The notes under the pieces are model-generated. The model made no database searches. It had not been told where the DNA came from and worked only from the letters and a program-made list of their open reading frames with translations. 64,000 nucleotides of DNA from Vandiemenella viatica (lineage: Eukaryota; Arthropoda; Insecta; Orthoptera; Morabidae): the NCBI GenBank assembly GCA_031002005.1, contig CM061921.1, forward strand, positions 148,585,283-148,649,282, given 5' to 3'. Positions 11,571-23,181 of the stretch are shown piece by piece. A program made the translations under genes and the position numbers. Within the stretch, counting starts at the first letter, position 1; each line of letters opens with the position of its first letter.

Positions 11571-11765
11571 ATGAGTTCCTCGTTTTATAAGTACTGTGTA
11601 TTGCCGAAGTGTAGAAGCACAACAATAAAAACACCAGATAAGTTATTTATATATGTTCCAAACAATGAAAAAATACGGAGAAAGTGGTTAAAACTTGCAA
11701 GGAGGGAGGATGCTCACAGTTTACCTGCAGACAGAAGTATCTATTTTTGTGAAGACCATTTTGAT
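11571..11765 (+). CDS. THAP-domain protein, first coding exon
   Basis: The ATG at 11571 opens a frame with the C2CH zinc-binding pattern of a THAP DNA-binding domain: CVLPKC at residues 9-14, a 45-residue spacer containing KLFIYVP and RRKWLKLARRED, then FCEDHFD near residues 60-66. The frame runs on for a few codons, but D|GTAAGTG at 11765/11766 is a strong splice donor exactly where THAP exons often end, so I stop the exon there. The downstream THAP half with the AVPTF box would lie in later exons that I did not find. THAP domains occur in host regulators and in P-element-type transposases. The large palindrome immediately downstream makes a transposon origin possible. Confidence 0.7.
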
Positions 11766-12233
11766 GTAAGTGTTTGTGCATAATATATTTCTAAATCCAA
11801 AGCAAAAATGATGAATTTTGCAGAACCACTACTTTTCAAGTAATGATAATGGAATAAGGTATGAGTTGAGTTTGTTTTGGTTTTATGTGATAAAATCTTT
11901 CTTTAGTGCTATTTTTCATAGAATAAACATCATTAAGTGGCGCCACAATCTGGTGATAGATTCTTAAGCAGCCATTCGAAAATAAAGAATAATTGTTTTT
12001 AATTTCTCTCTTGGTTCTCGAGATATCGTAACTGATATGAAGCTTACTTGGGAACCATCAGACCTGTTCCGAACGGATTTCGATCCCCCGAGTATATGTT
12101 GAAGGGTAATAACTCCATATGTCTGTATTATAATAATTTCTTCAAAATGAGTCCTAGGTAATGAGATATTAACGCGCAAAAATTTGTGAATATTGTTTAA
12201 ATATTATAATTTTAGTGTATTGTTTCGCAGTTT

Positions 12234-12298
12234 CAGCGTGGCGTATTGGTAGCGTGCTTGCTTAGCATTTTGCGAACCCGTGTTCAAATCTCCATACT
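12234..12298 (+). other. tRNA-like core in left palindrome arm
   Basis: GCGTGGCGTATTGGTAGCG resembles a pol III A box and GTGTTCAAATCTCC a B box, about 50 bases apart. The anticodon arm is poorly formed here. It is not a credible functional tRNA, more likely a tRNA-derived segment of a repeat. Confidence 0.45.
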
Positions 12299-12716
12299 GG
12301 AAAATATTTTTATTTCTTTTTTTATATGCAGAAATCACTAAGCACTGATTTTATTTCATTTACGAATTTTTATTATGTGAAATAACTTTTAAAACAAAAT
12401 ATTACAGAATATACAGTCCCAACTTTTTTTTATATATAATCATTATTTCATTGTTTATTGTTGATTTTTTTTCTTTTTTATGAAACAGGTATGTTTCATG
12501 TTCTACAAAGGAAATGGAACTTTAACAGAATATCTCTTTTATGGTCGTAGCATTGTAATAAAAATTGGTTATTTTATCTATTGTAAGTAATTATATTATT
12601 GTAAATAATGTTTTAATAGTTATTTCGCATAATAAAATTCGTAAATGAATTTTAAATGAAATAAAATCAATGCTCAATGATTACTGCATATAAAAAAAGA
12701 AGTAAAAATATTTGCT

Positions 12717-12783
12717 AGTATGGGGATTTGAACCCGGGTTCCCAAAATGGGAAGCAAGAGCACTACCGATGCGCCACGCTGAA
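12717..12783 (-). other. tRNA-like core in right palindrome arm
   Basis: On the minus strand GCGTGGCGCATCGGTAG (A box-like), a TTCCCATTTTGGGAA stem-loop in the anticodon-arm position and CCGGGTTCAAATCCC (good B box) are correctly ordered. The acceptor stem is not convincing, so a tRNA-derived repeat is preferred over a tRNA gene. It is the better-preserved partner of the copy at 12234-12298. Confidence 0.5.
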
Positions 12784-13225
12784 GCTACTATACAATATGT
12801 TAAAATTATAATATTTAAACACATATTTACAAATGTTTGCGCGTTAATTTCTCGATACGTAGATCTCATTTTGAAGAAATAATTGTAACAGAGACATATG
12901 GAGTTATTCCCTTCAACATACGCTCGGGGGATCGAAATCCGTTCTGAACACGTCTGATGGTCTCCAAGTTAGAGCAGTCTGGAAACTGGCAGTGCCATAC
13001 CTTTAAAATTTACCACACCTGTTTTTGAGGATATATTTTTCTAGAAAAGGTTTATATAAAAAAAAATAAACATATCTTAGGCGTGATGCACCTGAAAAGT
13101 TAAGACACGGCACAGAAATAATAGTACCGAACAAAGAACTATAACTCATTTTTAACGTGCTATATCTAGAAAACGAAGCAAGATATCAAAAAACATTATT
13201 CTTTATTTACGATTTGTTTCGTCGA

Positions 13226-14785
13226 ATTCTACAAGAATTCGTTATCAGATTGCGACGTCACGGTAATTATAGAACTCCCTAACAGTTGCTTATACTTCGC
13301 AAAAGTAACATCAAAACCATATCAATTAACTTATAAACGTGCGTCTAAGCAATAGATTATTGTTTACGAAACTGATTTCAGCTTATAATATATATTTGAC
13401 ACTTGTATATATTTACGTGGAAGTTTTTACATTGCGGAATTCCGACGAGCAGAAGTCTATGTTTGAGGCGAAAAATCTTCCAACGGCTACGGCGTCAATT
13501 TTGGGCAAATTACAACTGGTTGCTTTGCTAAAACCTTGTTCCATAATGAATTAGACTTCTCTTTCGCCAAATAATTAACAATAACTAAATTAGCAACACA
13601 GAAGTTGCTACAAACGAAAAATTTACTACGCAAAGTGTTCTATTACATGTAAATGTCAACCACTTCAGTGGCGCAAGGGACGCTATGACGTAATGCTTTC
13701 TCATTGGCGTTCGCGGTCACGTGTCACTATGGCTGATTTTGTCGATTTTATTTTCTATAAATAATTATAATCTTTATCTTTTATATTAAATAAGGTTGTT
13801 TTTTGTTATCTCCTTAGCATGATTAATCATTAAAAACTACTATACGCCCGATTTATTCTTAGTGGAAACAAGCCAATTGCTGTGATAGGGATTATATTTA
13901 AAAAAATATACCTTTCTCAGTCTCAAATAGAATATTTTACGGTTAGGTTCCAATAAGTTTAATATTTGTAAAGAAGTTCTGTATGTGTTCTGGGCCATTC
14001 AGTAGGTTCACAAGGATCTTGTTGTTATTGTGAAATCATTAGGTCAGCCATTTTTGGGCCATTGTTGGGTGTAGGTAAATAGTTTTGAGTGCACGTTAAT
14101 ATTTTAGGGAAGTACGTTGGTAGACTGGTTTGAAATTTGTCACCAACTGCTAAAGAGAAAATTACAAATTAAAAAGCTAAACAACATTACATAAGGAAAT
14201 AATGAGCAAAGGGAGTTAGCTGAATAAAATCTCTATTTATTGGACAGATTTCTGGGGATTTAGAATGTGGTTCAGTGATTTTTATTGTTTGAGATGCATA
14301 TGCTAGTTCATTTTGTGGGCCTAGCTGAGAGTTGGAAAACCACTATTAGTGGAATTCTATATATATTGAGGTAAGAGGCATGATGGCTTTAGTCTGCCGT
14401 TATAATTGGCTGAGTATGATTAACACTTTTCAGGGAATTGCAGTATAAAGTACAAAAATGTAGTGACAAAATCTAATTTAAAAAATAGGAAAAAAGTTTG
14501 CACTTAGTAAAAGTTATTAAAAAGATATATTTTGGAACTTAATTAACATTAAAAAAAAAAAGCAGTGTTCATGTGCTACTTTTATATGTTGAATGTCTGG
14601 GTCAGATTGGCTCATTTAGAATTTGTAAACTTTGGTGACGAAGATCTGATATTAATTTTACAAAACAGTTAAATGACAGTGGTAATAGTGGTGTTTGGCA
14701 GAAAGTACATTTCATTGTTTGAACTTCACATGGCACTTTGTAGTTTTAAAAGCAAAAACTTCCCTGAAATGGACCAAATTGAATT
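13226..14785. other. no gene seen; possible outer edge of palindrome
   Basis: The motif GACGCTATGACGTAA at 13680-13694 is the inverse of GACGTCATAGCGTC at 11507-11520, hinting that the symmetric structure could reach that far out. Beyond that, only AT-rich intron sequence was seen. The 71-codon frame at 13339-13554 shows no recognisable domain. Confidence 0.4.
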
Positions 14786-14789
14786 AATA

Positions 14790-15640
14790 AGGTAAGGCTC
14801 ACCAATGTCACATGAAAGAAACTTTAAATCAGGCCTGTTTAATCAATGCTGGAGAACTGGTAGTATGTCCAAAAACTGGAGAGAAGCAATTATCATCATC
14901 ATTATTAAGAAACTTTCCAGAAATAACTGAGAAATAATCCCACTTAATACATGCTACAAAACATATATGACGATAGCTTGCAAAGAGCCTTGCACAGCTT
15001 AAACTTAACAGCCAATACATACAATTTGGAAATATAAGAAAGCAAAACAAAATTCGTGGCTTTTTATGGTAAAAAAGCAATGAGAGTAAAAATAGTTATT
15101 AAAAACAAAATTGTAGGTAATGAACTCCAGTTTTTTAAGTGTATGAGGAGGAGATGATAGAACAAACAACGCAATTAATAAACTGAATGGTACAGTAAAA
15201 AGGGCAATGGGGAAGAAAAAAAATAAGAAAACTAACTTGTCTGAAATTCTATAAATTACTGGTGGTGTCAATTTTGTTATATGGCTCAAAATGTTGGAAA
15301 CTTAAAACACTCTCTTACAAGACAAAAAACAGTGGCAGATTAAGATTTGTAGCAAGATACACTTTACTGGATAAAATAAAAATAGTGACAGAAAATTTCA
15401 GATATTCAACATCTGACAAAATCAAAGAATACAGAAGCAACTGGTACCAACATCTTTACAGAATGCAAAACAAACTGATCCTTACAAAAATTTTAAACTA
15501 CAAACCACAGGGAAATAAATCTTGAGGAAGACCCACTAAAATATGGAAACGACAGTAATATTCGTACATTGGAGCCAGAACAGGCCACAAACGCCTAATC
15601 TTTTCGGCTGGATGATGATGTAATACTGAGCAATACATAA
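14790..15640 (+). pseudogene. LINE reverse transcriptase remnant with internal deletion
   Basis: At 14830-14990 the translation LFNQCWRTGSMSKNWREAII and, after a stop, PLNTCYKTYM match the conserved RT block 'W..G..P..W..A.I.PI.KKGD...NYR.ISLLNT..K'. At 15262-15640 the LINE C-terminal pattern follows: LLYGSKCWKLK, RFVARYTLLDKIK, WYQHLYRMQ, then after a stop GRPTKIWKR. The catalytic FADD box between them is missing. It lies in a host intron and is inactive. Confidence 0.8.
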
Positions 15641-16816
15641 ATTTTCCTGACATGAAAGCTGCCCTAGCACACAGGTATACTTACTTAAACCATCTTCACA
15701 CATTATTTACAGCCACTTTTCTTTCTACACCTACCTGATTTCTAAAATATTTGTACTCGTCTTCCTGTTTTATCTTCAGAATTTCTACGCATTCTCGCCT
15801 GATCAATAAACCCCAAAATTATTCCATTTCTTTAGTTGAATTTCTTTTTGTTTTACGTGAGACACTTCAAGTCTGCTTCCTTTCTATCTTGAATTTAATG
15901 TGCACTTATTTACTAGTAGTCTGTACTGGCTATTGAATATGCTATACAGCTCAGATCTTGTTTTCTGACACACTGTTTAGTTACAATATAATCTTGCCAA
16001 TCCACCTGTATTTCCGGCATGTTTTTTAAAAGTGTATCTATTGAATAAGATTTGAAAATAGTATATTTTCTATAATCTATTGATTTTTTTTTTTTTTGCA
16101 AAATTGTTACAGCCTACTGCATTACTTCTTTCATGCTAAAACTTCCCGTAATTTTTCCATACTTTTCACTCTCCTACATCATTGGATAGTGAACATAGTA
16201 ATTTCTCAGGAAATGCAGCCTTTACAGTGAGCACATGAAGCAATTGGGAGTTCCTAAGAAATGAAAAATTGAAGAAAAGGTGATTGGTTAGTATAGCTCA
16301 TTTCAGAGTGTTTCCAACATATTACAGCTATTGAACTGACCATCATCAAGTGAAATTTCCATGTGAATATCTCAAATTTCTTTTTTGACCAGAATAGGAT
16401 ACTTATACCTATTTAGGACATCGAGACAAATAAGATGTGATGAAAAATTTATCTGACACAGAAAACTTTAGAGTATTCTCCTCCTCCAAACCCCTCCAAA
16501 CCCCCCCCCCCCCCACACACACACACAAAATTCATTATAAAACTGAATAACTTGGAGTTTTTATACTGCATTGTATCCATCCCACACCCAATAAACAAAT
16601 TTAAGAATAATTAACATGTTCAGGAAAATAATGTAGTGAACCTTAAAGATTCAAATTTATATAATTTACTAACTGAAAATACTTCAAATAGTTTCAAGCA
16701 ACATTACCATACTACTTCTACACAGTACACAAAGAGCAACAGCCCAAGTAGTTTTAGACGGAAGGAACTGCAGCAATGGAAGTTAAATCAAAACGAGCAA
16801 GATTTAATTGGATTAC
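15641..16816. other. intron sequence, nothing recognised
   Basis: AT-rich, with poly-T near 16083 and a C run followed by (CA)n at 16499-16528. No exon signals beyond the flanking exon were noticed. Confidence 0.55.
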
Positions 16817-16898
16817 CTTAGTCTGGGTGTGTCCAGGAAGTTGTTCTACACAGAATGTATCCACTAAGGATTCTGTGTCTGCATTTGATTCATCAGAC
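16817..16898 (-). CDS. sick: internal exon of Neuron navigator/sickie-like gene
   Basis: Minus-strand exon of 82 bp with acceptor TTTTACCAG|G at 16898 and donor AAG|GTAATC at 16817. It completes the split arginine codon left by the exon at 23110-23181, then reads SDESNADTESLVDTFCVEQ and LPGHTQTK, ending in phase 0, which fits the exon at 8176-8345. The acidic Ser/Thr-rich sequence suggests disorder. No catalytic residues are expected. Membership of the gene rests on perfect phase agreement with its neighbours. Confidence 0.72.
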
Positions 16899-17944
16899 CT
16901 GGTAAAATAAAGTTTTTCACTAGCAACATGGTGGCATATTATGTAAAAATTAATCTTTAATTAATGGTAGGAACATGATAAAACCATAGCAAGCAATGTG
17001 AACTTAAGATGTGGATAAGAGTTAGGAGGTAATGGTAGCATGGAAACAAACATGAAATGAACATATTTAACAATATTTATACCATATGTACCAACAATAA
17101 TAATTCAGAATCCCATATACAATGACAGTTTTATATCCAGCACAAGAACACAGAACTTAAATAGTTATGATAGCTTTCCGTCTGCACCCCAAACTTTTAC
17201 ATACATATGCATGGTTTAGGACTTGGTCCAAACATTCATGCTTAATGCATCTGTCTGATATCTGCACTTTACAGCAGTGTTATAATCATGATTAGTGTAC
17301 TGTAGTTTAGTTAGGCAAGTGTAGTGACATCAGAATACACATTTTTCTACTTAAACTCATTTAAGACATCATCACATTAATAGCTCCAAACAAAACAAAA
17401 TAAGTGCAGTAATAACCATTTCATCTGTTCTTTAACGATTACTGAACTGAAACTGAATCAATTTAATTTGAAATACATGTAGAAATCCATACCATACTCA
17501 TGTATTTCTGTCATTTTTATAAAGTAGTAGAGAGAGAATAAAACCATACCACGAGGAGTCTACATACTACATGGTAACTGCTTCTGCCATACATCTGTGT
17601 GTTGAGCCTTTTCCATGCCCACACAATGTTTTACAGCTAACAGTACAATTCCCTCGCTTTAAAAGCATTTTTTATAACACTTTCTTTGGGTATGGAAATG
17701 AAAGTTTAATTAGAATGAAATGTGTTTTTAATAAATTTCCATCCAGCTTCTTAGAAAGTTTCCATATCCTGCATGCTACTTATCTTCAATATTAATTATT
17801 TCAGCTTGTTGGTGTTGTATTACTCAATAGGTTACCTATTCACAAAAAGATGAGGGACTGGGATAGAATTTTTCTTCCTAAAATATAAATATCATAACAT
17901 TAATGCCTGGATCAAACAGCTAAATAAACCAAACTACAACAAAA
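16899..17944. other. intron sequence, nothing recognised
   Basis: AT-rich intron upstream of the 82-bp exon. The 74-codon frame at 17571-17795 is without features. Confidence 0.5.
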
Positions 17945-18246
17945 CGAGATAGGATAGGGAAAACAACCAGCCACTTATCACAGATGAAGGCAGGAGGGCC
18001 AGACAAACACAAGAAAACACATAAACAAACATTTGCACTCCGAACCTACAACAATTAGATGGATCCAGATGTGTACACATCTTTCCCTCTACCATACATG
18101 TTGCCTCCTACATGATTAAGGTTATTAACCAAAATATTAGAAACTGTGTTTGTTTATTTTGTTTTTGTTTTTTTTTGCTGTGTTAATATGGCCCCACAGC
18201 CTCCATCTGTGGTAAGAAATGGGTTATTTTTCCCTATAGTCTCATT
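17945..18246. mobile_element. long-hairpin MITE
   Basis: The left arm begins GATAGGATAGGGAAAACAAC and the right arm ends GTTATTTTTCCCTATAGTC. Inside, CACAGATGAAGGCAGGAGGG pairs with CCTCCATCTGTGG, and the arms converge on GTGTACACATC. The whole element folds on itself. It shares arm sequences with copies at 4077, 32150, 47555 and 51756. No coding capacity. Confidence 0.75.
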
Positions 18247-18753
18247 TCCAGTGCTTAGTGGCAATTTCATTGTCACCATGATACAAACTAAAAGTAAAGT
18301 TCAAGGAGGAAACAGCTGTGGTCATTAAAGTAATTTGATACATTGGTTTCCATGTATAATACACAGCTTTTATATTAAATTCTAAATGCTCAGCTTCAGA
18401 TTTTTAGATGGAGAAATCCTCTCCCACTGACATACAGGTATATATATACAGGGCGTTCGCCAGAAAACGCTACCCTCCCAGTCTGTTGCCGTCGGCAACT
18501 TCCTCGGTCATTGGAGCCAGCAGTTTCCGCCATGCGGCACCGTGAATCACCGCACTGTTTAACACCTCCGCTGCCCCAACAGTGCAGTGCAGTGACCCTT
18601 ACATTGTTAAGAACGGTTTCTTTGCATTGTAGATAGTTTGTGACTTCAGTCTCTTATTAATCAGTGTTGTGAATAAACGTTTCTTTGCGGTTTGGCTGGT
18701 TTGGGGCTTCATACTCTTATTAATCTGTACCGTGTTTGAGTGTGAGTAAAATT

Positions 18754-19113
18754 ATGGTACGTTACAGTTTGCAACAAAGAATATTTCTCTACGATACATA
18801 TGTGAAGAAGAAGTCGTTTAAAAAGTGTCGCAGTAAATTTCGTCGCGAATTTCCTGGCGCTTTACTGCCAGCTAAATCAACAATTCTGCGTCTGGTTAAA
18901 AAAGTAACAGAAACGGGTTCATTTTTTAACAAAAAGAGACTGTCGGTCAACCGTATTCTCACAGAGGAGAAAATTGACGATATCGCTTTTCGACTAGAAC
19001 AGTCACCCAAAAAATCATTAAGTCAGTTAGGGCAGTGTGTGTCTCGAAATATGTTCAGAAGATGTGAAATGTGCATTACACAAGAGGGTCAACACTTCCA
19101 GCATCTTTTATAA
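18754..19113 (+). pseudogene. truncated transposase, DUF4817-like HTH domain
   Basis: The first ATG gives a 119-residue protein starting MVRYSLQQRIFLYDTYVKK, with KCRSKFRREFPG and a PAKSTILRLVKKVTETGSF stretch. This is the N-terminal helix-turn-helix arrangement that insect databases call DUF4817, found on mariner-type transposases and domesticated relatives. KKRLSVNRILTEEKIDDI follows, the usual linker to the second HTH. After about residue 100 the match fades and the DDD/DDE catalytic region is absent, so the protein cannot transpose. The frame itself has no internal stop, so it may be young or retained as a DNA-binding-only product. Confidence 0.65.
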
Positions 19114-19150
19114 GGTAAGCTAATGAATTACGTCACATTTAAATACTTAG

Positions 19151-19445
19151 CACACAAGTTTATGAAGCGTAATTATTATGAAATAGTCCGCGGCCGGCGG
19201 TCGAACAATGCCGGAAACTGAGCGCTCGCTCGCCGGGAGCAGTTTCTTCCTTGTAGGGCTAACAGTGGGTTGCGTTTCCCGGCGAACGCCCTGCACACAA
19301 GTTTATGAAGTTTATGAAGCGTAATTATTATGAAATAGTCCGCGGCCGGCGGTCGAACAATGCCGGAAACTGAGCGCTCGCTCGCCGGGAGCAGTTTCTT
19401 CCTTGTAGGGCTAACAGTGGGTTGCGTTTCCCGGCGAACGCCCTG
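19151..19445 (+). repeat. tandem duplication of transposon right end (143 + 152 bp)
   Basis: Bases 19151-19293 are repeated at 19294-19445. The second copy differs mainly by an extra 9 bases (TTTATGAAG, itself a local duplication). Both units are GC-rich (CCGCGGCCGGCGG, GAGCGCTCGCTCGCC) and end in the complete inverted terminal repeat, so the element has two potential right ends. Confidence 0.9.
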
Positions 19446-20590
19446 TATATGAGGGTAAGAATGAAACCTGAAAACTATTGAAAATGAAGCCAGGTCCTCG
19501 AGTCAGTAACCAAATAAATTAGCTATCGCTTAAAATCAAAGCCAGAAATTATTATCATTACATGGGCACACAGCAGTGCACCTGTCAAGTCGAGTCAACG
19601 GTGGCACTGCCTATCCCTTTCTCAAAGCGATGTGGGCTATTTCTGTACCTATATTTCATCTGTCATATTGATGCTATATATCTGAAATTTCTGTTATGCA
19701 TAGAGATCAGCAATCTTAGCAAACATACTAAATTCTATTTTGTTAGTGTTCTTAGTTCAGATGTTATTCATACCCAAATATCACTGATTTTGCCACTCAC
19801 TCATTGATTATGATCATAAAAACCATAAGGAACTTCCCATAGTCATAGAAAGCAGACAGTTGGTACACAGATAAAATTTTACCCCCATATTCTAAGAAAA
19901 GTCTGAAACTCATAAATTTCCACATATCTACCCCTTATGTATCACTAACCTGAAATAACTTTTTACCCTAATAACCTCAGATTTTCATGGTATATGGAGC
20001 TTACTACGTTTAACTAATGTGTTAAATTTTAATTCATTTATTTCCTTTCTTTGGAAGTTAGTGAAAGTCAAATAATTTTTTGACCAATACAACTGGCACC
20101 AAAATTCCACTGTACTTCCAGTAATTGTATAAACGAGTAATTTGGTAAAATATATAGTTTCATCCCTAAATTACAGAAAAAACTCTAATACTGATGTTTT
20201 TCCCCATGTTTAATTAATTACAATCCCAAAGAAGAAAAATTTAAACACATATTTGTTGGTTAATTGCTTTGCTCTGGATGATGATATATACCCGAGATTT
20301 CTTTAATGCATAGAGATCAGCAAGTTTAACTAACATCTGAAATTGTACTTTGTTCCTAGGCTTAGTATGAAAATTACTTGTTATTTACTTATGGTGGTAT
20401 TTAAACTAGCAGTAATCTTCATTGATCGGCTAAGGCACACTCCCATTGTTTTCAGAGAGTGGAGCATTATTGGTAATGTATAATGCTGTCTTCAACTCTG
20501 AAATGTTCTTATTCACCTATTTTCAAATGGAATCATCAAATTTTAGTGATGATTCAGAATAAGCGATGAACTTAAAAAAAGAATTAAAAA
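19446..20590. other. intron sequence, nothing recognised
   Basis: AT-rich. CATAGAGATCAGCAA occurs at 19699 and again at 20310 within similar contexts, suggesting a diverged direct repeat. No gene was seen. Confidence 0.45.
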
Positions 20591-21155
20591 CCCACTGAAA
20601 CAATTCTTGTAAAAATATGTCAGGTCTTGCACTTGTACAGAGACAAAAAGTTATGAGATATTGTTCTGAGCCAAGTCTATACTTTGTACTGTGTATTCAC
20701 TTCACTTTATGAAACAGAATGGTTTCTTACGATGTTATAGACCGTTTATTTAGGATTAAAAAATAATAAAAAATAAAAATCTGATGACTTGCCCATTACG
20801 CATATTATAATTTTTAAAGAAATAGAAGGCATAATAATATCATCGATTTAATCTAAGACTTGTCAAACTTGAAGAGATGTGAGGGAAATCATGGTTTTTA
20901 TGCACTTGTAAGTTCAATAAAGCAACACATTTAAGGTATTTATATAGGTTTACAAAAACATTGCATGCTTAATAGCCAAGTAATTTTTTATTCTTAGTAA
21001 ACGACCTCTAATACCAAGAGAAATCATTCTGTTTCAGAAAATGAAGTGAAAACCCACTGCAAGGTACACTCTTGGCTCAGAACAAGATCTCATAACTTTT
21101 TGTCACTACACAAGTGCGAGACCTAGCATATTTTTACAAGAATTATTTTGTTGGG
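20591..21155. mobile_element. element with long terminal inverted repeats (about 155 bp)
   Basis: The left arm, from CCCACTGAAACAATTCTTGT to about 20745, is the inverse of 21000-21155, which ends AAGAATTATTTTGTTGGG. Paired landmarks are AGAGACAAAAAGTTATGAGA with TCTCATAACTTTTTGTCACT and GAAACAGAATGGTTTCTT with AGAAATCATTCTGTTTC. The spacer of about 250 bp is AT-rich and non-coding. The transposon class is not assigned. Confidence 0.8.
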
Positions 21156-23109
21156 ATTATTATTACAGGATCATAAGCAATGCAGAGAACAATGTCTAGT
21201 TCTTTTATTATTTGATTTACTGTTATTTAGTGCTATTTCCCCACATACACAATTTGCTTTAATTCACAGTCTTGTTAATTTTCACGGATACCCTGCTTAC
21301 CTACCTATCTCACTCAAAGTTGACCACATTATCTGCCGCTATAGGTTGCTTCCATTCATCCATCAGTCATTACTTGCTGTATTTAAAACCTTGTATGAAT
21401 AATGCAACAATACTAAATTCTGCATTTCTTTTTGGTGATACTAGTATTACTTCCGACATGAGCATCTCGTTTCCTCCTGCTTATGTAGTGGTGATGGCCT
21501 CCTTTTGATATGTTAATTTAACAGGCATTTTGCTAAAATTATTTTCAACTACTCCTAAATTTCTGAATGCTATCTTTTTTTAAATATAAAAAAGAAAGGA
21601 AAAAATGAGGAAGGCAGTTCCAAAAATCATCACAGTGCCAGTGTTTATGCACGCGTTTATTTATAAAGAAGATTCAAACCAGAGGAACAGAAATATCATT
21701 TTAAAAAAGTAGCTAATCATGCCTATAAAGTATCTATTTCATAACTAGGAAAGAATCACTAACTGAGTTGATGACCTATTTAATATTTCTGTTCACAATA
21801 TGACTGGACCTTTTCCTCCATTAGCAATACAATCTTCTAAACTACTGTAATCTTTTTAAGAAGTATATAAGGTGTTGTTTACCCAAACCATGCCCCTCCT
21901 GTGAACACCACTTCCGAAGCACAACTTCTGGTTATTCCAACCATTTTTTTTTTCATCACTTTTTATTGTCACATTGGGTTACAACCAAAATACGAAATAA
22001 TAAACAACAATCATTCATGACCTAAATTCATGATTAATGACAAAAATTTTAAGACTGTATTCTTCATATAACTTTTTCTTATTTTAATTCAAACAATGTC
22101 ATTAATTATACTGCTAAATTATATTGTGATATTTTATTCTATCTTTTTTGTTACAAATTATTTTTTTTCCTCTAAATAACAGTATATGAACTAATGTTAA
22201 ATATAGAGAAACAGATCAACATCATATGAAATGGTGAGACAGCCGATAAAGAAACAAAATACATTAAAAAAACCACTGAATGTTCTTCATTATATATATA
22301 ATTCCATGTTAATAAGACTGATACCCTTTTTTCACTTGTCTTGCAGTAATTATGATTTGAAGTATCATTTTCTTCCTATGAAACCAAAATAAATATATAC
22401 ACGCATCACTAAATTCTTTCCACATAATTTGGTATCAATCTCAAAGTAAAGAAAGACAGCACCTGAACAAAAATTTTAATCACAAGAAGTGAATATTAAA
22501 CAAACACATCTAATTATACAAACTTTTTTGTGACCCAAATTTTGAACCCTAACCAAGCCAAACTAAATTTTTGGTCAGTGGTTCACACATTTCACTTTAC
22601 AAAACAAGAGTGCCAACTTATAAAAAAAAAAATCCTCTAAATATCACTTGGAAAACTAAGTATCACTTCATATAATATAATTTGCTTGTGGGATTAATGC
22701 TGCATTGAAACACTTCACCACCTAAAATATGTAAACCTATGAACTTTTCAGTAGAAACTTGGAGAAGAAAATGGGGGGGGGGGGGGGAGACCTGATGATC
22801 ACTATATTTTTTTTTTTAAATCCACACTTTTCAGTTAGTAATAACTACTGCAGCTGAACACAGTACAACTGAGGCCCAGTAAAAACCAGAAACATTTCAA
22901 CAAAATAAAAACATACAGAACAGTGATCATATATGACAAACATTAACACATGAAATTCTAATAAAAATTACTGCAACAGTAACAGGTATCAGACAATTCT
23001 CATAGCATACACATAAATGTGGCCAATTATTAACATCAACTAGAGAATAGAGGCATTATGTAAATTCATTCCCACTGATTAGAAACTGAATAATGATACT
23101 TGTACTCAC
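21156..23109. other. intron sequence, nothing recognised
   Basis: AT-rich intron. A G run lies at 22773-22788. Overlapping frames at 21148-21508 have no domain and no splice support. Confidence 0.5.
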
Positions 23110-23181
23110 CGTTTAGGCTTGCCTCGGTTGGAGGCTGCCTCGTTATTACAAATCTTTGAGTTCGTGTTTGGTGATTGAAAC
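23110..23181 (-). CDS. sick: internal exon of Neuron navigator/sickie-like gene
   Basis: Minus-strand exon of 72 bp. The acceptor CTTGCAG precedes 23181 and the donor CG|GTGAGTAC follows 23110. It enters with one base that completes the AA| left by the exon at 47297-47429 (lysine), reads FQSPNTNSKICNNEAASNR and GKPK, and exits with two bases (CG) completed by the next exon to arginine. The basic, Asn/Ser-rich composition is compatible with a disordered NAV linker. Additional exons between this one and 47 kb cannot be excluded but are not needed for phase. Confidence 0.72.

Larger units (their letters stand above)
11975..13225. repeat. giant imperfect palindrome (long inverted repeat)
   Basis: The left arm, about 11975-12400, and the right arm, about 12590-13225, are inverted copies. 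Landmarks are ACGGATTTCGATCCCCCGAG at 12072 against CTCGGGGGATCGAAATCCGT at 12922, ATTTCTTCAAAATGAG against CTCATTTTGAAGAAAT, and TTAACGCGCAAA against TTTGCGCGTTAA. The inner part is strongly conserved. The outer part pairs again (AAATAAAGAATAAT against ATTATTCTTTATTT) beyond an insertion of about 160 bp in the right arm near 12985-13145. The spacer is about 190 bp. Each arm carries a tRNA-like core. It may be a fold-back or P-like DNA transposon. Confidence 0.85.
18449..19445 (+). mobile_element. Tc1/mariner-type element with duplicated right end
   Basis: The left end CAGGGCGTTCGCC..AAACGC (18449) is the inverse of GCGTTTCCCGGCGAACGCCCTG, which occurs twice, ending at 19293 and at 19445. TA dinucleotides flank the outer ends. 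Between them lies a short transposase frame (18754-19113) after a leader of about 300 bp. A full element of this kind would encode roughly 350 residues, so the catalytic part has been deleted. Confidence 0.8.

Noticed and set aside
12234..12783. Two functional tRNA genes in opposite orientation
   Set aside because: A and B boxes are present but acceptor stems do not pair and both lie inside repeat arms; a tRNA-derived repeat is more likely.
13339..13554. Second THAP or other exon in the right outer arm of the palindrome
   Set aside because: Neither strand shows the C2CH pattern; the frame has no recognisable domain.
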